Below, in pieces: positions 35,232 through 36,264 of a stretch of 36,264 bases of DNA. The position numbers and the translations under genes are program-made. The notes below the pieces were generated by a model, which saw nothing but the letters and a program-made list of their open reading frames with translations, was not told where the DNA came from and searched no databases. This DNA is from Pelagophyceae sp. CCMP2097 (lineage: Eukaryota > Sar > Pelagophyceae): NCBI GenBank assembly GCA_026770575.1, contig MU657212.1, positions 132,322-168,585 on the forward strand, given 5' to 3'. Position 1 is the stretch's first letter; every line of letters begins with the position of its first letter.

Positions 35232-35943
35232 CTATTCAGACACTTTGGCGGCGGCCTCCAAGCGGTCGGCAAACGTCACCTCGCCGACGCCGAAGAGCTT
35301 GATGAGCTCCAGCGCAACGGAGTCGTCGGACATGTAGATGCCTATTTACGGAATGGAACGTCGATGCGGTGCAACGACGCAATCACGCACCGCCCGGAAA
35401 CTTCTTCATGAAGAGGTCCTTCGTCGTCGGCCCGCGTTCGTCGGCGCCGCGGCCGCGCTTCGCCGCCAGCGCGACGGTCGCTCCGGCCGGGGCCTTGAAC
35501 TCAAACGTCTTCATCTTGTTGCCGGGAGGCGAGATAAGCTTCATCACGTTCTTGAAAGCGCGCGTCTTGAAAGCGGTCCTCTTCTCTTCCAAATAGGAGT
35601 GGCACGACGGGACGAAGATGCCGCTGACGGCTTGCGCCTCGGAGTTTGCGATGACGAAGCGGAGGTTCTCCACCGGGACGTTCTTAACCTCGACGAAGCC
35701 CACGAGAGTGTTAAAGCAATACTTGAACTCACGCCAAGCACTCGCCGCGATACAAAGTTCCCTCCACGTCTCCTGAACCACGGGTAAGACCACGTAGATC
35801 AAAGAGCTTGCGAGAGTCTGGTAGCCAGCGGTCACGAGGACGCTCTCGGCAGCTGCCGGCATCTGCCGCACCAGACCTCTCTCCTCATGCGCCTCGTCGC
35901 CCTTGAAGTCGCACGGGTCACAAGCGCGTGGAGGCGATGCCAT
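35232..35943 (-). CDS. Unknown two-exon protein, 220 residues
   Basis: Exons 35943-35391 and 35341-35232 flank a 49-nt phase-1 intron (donor GTGCGT, acceptor TAG). Reading through the donor stops after one further codon, while splicing gives KKFPGGIYMSDDSVALELIK, then LFGVGEVTFADRLEAAAKVSE, a convincing helical C-terminus. The N-terminal half has MASPPRACDPCDFKGDEAHE and a hydrophobic helix YQTLASSLIYVVLPVVQETW. The middle shows VGFVEVKNVPVENLRFVIAN and VSGIFVPSCHSYLEEKRTAF, a mixed alpha/beta pattern. GC is lower than in neighbouring genes. No family recognised. The ATG at 35943 is the first in frame after an AT-rich upstream region. Confidence 0.68.
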
Positions 35944-36264
35944 CTTGCCGTTGCGCCAGCGAGTTATGGATGGTAAAAGTAAGTTTCGTAAGAATAATTA
36001 TAATTATTAGTAACTTACTGGATAAGTTATGATAAATTACTTCTTGAGCCAGAGTAATTTACTTTAGTCGCCAAAAAACGGAGCCCATAATCTAGATGTA
36101 ATTATCATCACGACGGCGAGCCCACCGCGGGCCATGAACCTCGGAGGCTGTGGAGCTTGAGAAGAGCGCGCTACTTTCGCAGTCGAATCGGGTCAGTAAA
36201 AAATAATTTTTACTTAAGGAATTCAAGTCCCGACTCGGACGTGTCTTGTCGGCCGGAAGTTCGG
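35944..36264. other. AT-rich right edge
   Basis: No gene is supported. 35975-36065 is AT-rich with TAATTATAATTATTAG-type repeats, probably the promoter region of the minus-strand gene ending at 35232. A second AT patch lies at 36195-36222. Confidence 0.4.

Noticed and set aside
35023..35337. A 104-codon plus-strand frame
   Set aside because: It overlaps, in antisense, the last exon of the 35232-35943 gene, which is fixed by a GTGCGT donor and matching phase; composition looks random.
1..36264. Bacterial, organellar or viral origin of the window
   Set aside because: Dozens of phase-matched spliceosomal introns, DRC4, WD40 and Tudor proteins and plastid targeting signals all indicate a eukaryotic nuclear genome; no capsid, polymerase or integrase gene is seen.

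Overview
This window reads as nuclear DNA of a GC-rich, intron-bearing microbial eukaryote, most likely a photosynthetic stramenopile of the pelagophyte type (Aureococcus/Pelagomonas-like). That placement is inference. It rests on very high GC, about 30 very short spliceosomal introns that I can place by matching reading frame and intron phase, a protein with stacked plastid and thylakoid targeting signals, a flagellar dynein regulatory complex subunit, and Tudor-type repeat arrays of a kind I associate with such algae. Nothing suggests a prokaryotic, organellar or viral origin. I see no convincing intact tRNA gene, rRNA or CRISPR array.

Layout. 0.5-1.2 kb: a small acidic multi-exon gene, then a gene-poor stretch with a 28-bp minisatellite. 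2.2-3.4 kb (+): TauE/SafE-like membrane transporter. 4.2-6.0 kb (+): tail-anchored heme oxygenase with eight Cys-Pro motifs. 6.3-8.1 kb (+): coiled-coil protein. 8.1-10.7 kb (-): CBS-domain protein. 10.9-13.4 kb (-): EF-hand-like protein. 13.9-15.6 kb (-): type II membrane sulfotransferase. 16.0-18.1 kb (+): HMG-box-like plus TFIIS N-terminal (LW) domain protein. 18.6-20.3 kb (+): DRC4/GAS8. 20.3-21.4 kb: AT-rich repeat island with a tRNA-like element carrying an A-rich tail. 21.7-22.8 kb (+): GT8 glycogenin-like glycosyltransferase. 23.3-24.6 kb (+): HugZ-like FMN-binding split-barrel/DUF2470 protein. 24.9-25.9 kb (-): WD40 protein. 26.1-32.2 kb (+): a 2014-residue Tudor-array/EF-hand/SAM protein in one exon. 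32.3-33.0 kb (-): predicted thylakoid-lumen protein. 33.4-34.8 kb (-): family 16-like methyltransferase. 35.2-35.9 kb (-): unknown two-exon protein.

The genes do not form an operon or one pathway. Two unrelated families linked to heme breakdown (canonical heme oxygenase and HugZ/DUF2470) lie 17 kb apart. The clearest system-level signals are in gene structure. Introns are mostly 43-90 nt, with an unusual GTGCG(T/C) donor, a preference for TAG acceptors, and micro-exons of 13, 18, 41 and 49 nt. The palindrome TACAATTGTA occurs only in intergenic DNA, usually just 5' of a gene, and once 4 bp before a start codon.

Exon boundaries were read by eye from donors, acceptors, phase and protein continuity; none is backed by transcript data.
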